Below, one piece after another: positions 5,894 to 5,912 of a stretch of 5,912 bases of DNA. The notes beneath the pieces were generated by a model. The model saw only the letters and a list, made by a program, of their open reading frames with translations. It was not told where the DNA came from and searched no databases. Source of the DNA: an uncultured Elusimicrobium sp. (GTDB lineage Bacteria; Elusimicrobiota; Elusimicrobia; Elusimicrobiales; Elusimicrobiaceae). Positions within the stretch are counted from its first letter, which is position 1, and every line of letters starts with the position of its first letter. Made by a program: the position numbers and the translations under genes. Location: NCBI GenBank assembly GCA_946061795.1, contig CAMGSK010000096.1, positions 1-5,912 of the forward strand. The letters are read 5' to 3'.

Positions 5894-5912
5894 TGGCTAT
5901 TAGATACAACAA
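5838..5912. other. AT-rich segment adjoining the truncated MBOAT gene
   Basis: From about 5838 to the right edge the sequence changes character. G+C is 19 of 72 bases at 5841-5912, against 39 of 80 at 5761-5840. The change coincides with the point where MBOAT similarity stops. The boundary suggests an insertion, deletion or recombination junction, or a mis-joined assembly. No terminal inverted repeat or transposase can be identified in the short stretch visible. Confidence 0.6.
5893..5912 (+). CDS. Possible start of an XRE-family regulator gene, cut by the window edge
   Basis: The ATG at 5893 opens a rightward frame reading MAIRYN and then an incomplete AA codon (Asn or Lys). Small XRE/Cro-type helix-turn-helix regulators often begin with a very similar string (MAIRYNK followed by LWKLLIDK-like sequence, from family knowledge). 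A purine-rich AAAGAG stretch lies about eight bases before the ATG and could serve as a ribosome site. An in-frame ATG at 5872 would extend it to MSRKRLSMAIRYN. If real, the gene is divergent from the truncated MBOAT gene and the AT-rich stretch is its promoter region. Only six full residues are visible, so this is a weak, memory-based call. Confidence 0.3.

Noticed and set aside
5840..5909. 7-bp direct repeat GATACAA at 5840-5846 and 5903-5909 as a target duplication
   Set aside because: Seven bases in an A/T-rich stretch can match by chance, the flanks do not extend the match, and no element lies between them.
5835..5912. Leftward open frame ending in TAA at 5837-5835 as the tail of an upstream gene
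   Set aside because: Only 25 codons are visible, with no recognisable motif. An open run of that length is unremarkable in one of six frames.

Overview
The window looks like part of a Gram-negative (diderm) bacterial chromosome. Supporting points are a lipoprotein with a LGAC lipobox carrying a periplasmic-type thioredoxin domain, an AlgI-type O-acyltransferase paired with an SGNH-like protein, and moderately GC-rich genes with AT-rich spacers. I cannot fix the lineage; a gut-associated, host-adapted bacterium (Elusimicrobiota-like is one guess) would fit but is not shown. I see no rRNA, tRNA, CRISPR array or recognisable transposase.

Layout. Positions 1-241 hold no gene. They contain a perfect 16-bp AT-rich dyad at the left edge, a 12-bp inverted repeat, and the leader of the first gene. 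Positions 242-730 (+) encode a thioredoxin-fold lipoprotein with a CGWC active site, closed by a strong intrinsic terminator (741-772). Positions 875-3829 (+) are one DUF2339 multipass membrane protein gene, split by a single in-frame TAG at 1814-1816. The two halves are read in the same phase and together match the full family architecture. A 15-bp GAAA-loop hairpin (3851-3884) separates it from a convergent leftward pair. That pair is an MBOAT (AlgI/DltB-type) O-acyltransferase (5893-4946, -) and, two bases downstream, a membrane-anchored SGNH-like protein (4943-3900, -).

The right edge is the most unusual part. The MBOAT reading frame lacks the usual N-terminal 100-150 or more residues. 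Where family similarity stops (about 5838) the base composition falls abruptly, from about half G+C (39 of 80 bases at 5761-5840) to about a quarter (19 of 72 at 5841-5912). The frame then meets consecutive TAA and TAG stops. The last 20 bases could be the start of a rightward gene reading MAIRYN, which resembles the start of small XRE-type regulators. This suggests an AT-rich accessory segment has replaced the front of the MBOAT gene.

How the genes relate. The MBOAT/SGNH pair would have formed an envelope O-acylation module, with the membrane protein moving an acyl group across the membrane and the SGNH-like partner acting on a glycan outside. The lipoprotein would handle thiol-disulfide exchange in the periplasm. 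The role of DUF2339 proteins is unknown. Two of the four main genes carry disabling lesions, so the region may be decaying, or it may include assembly or sequencing errors.
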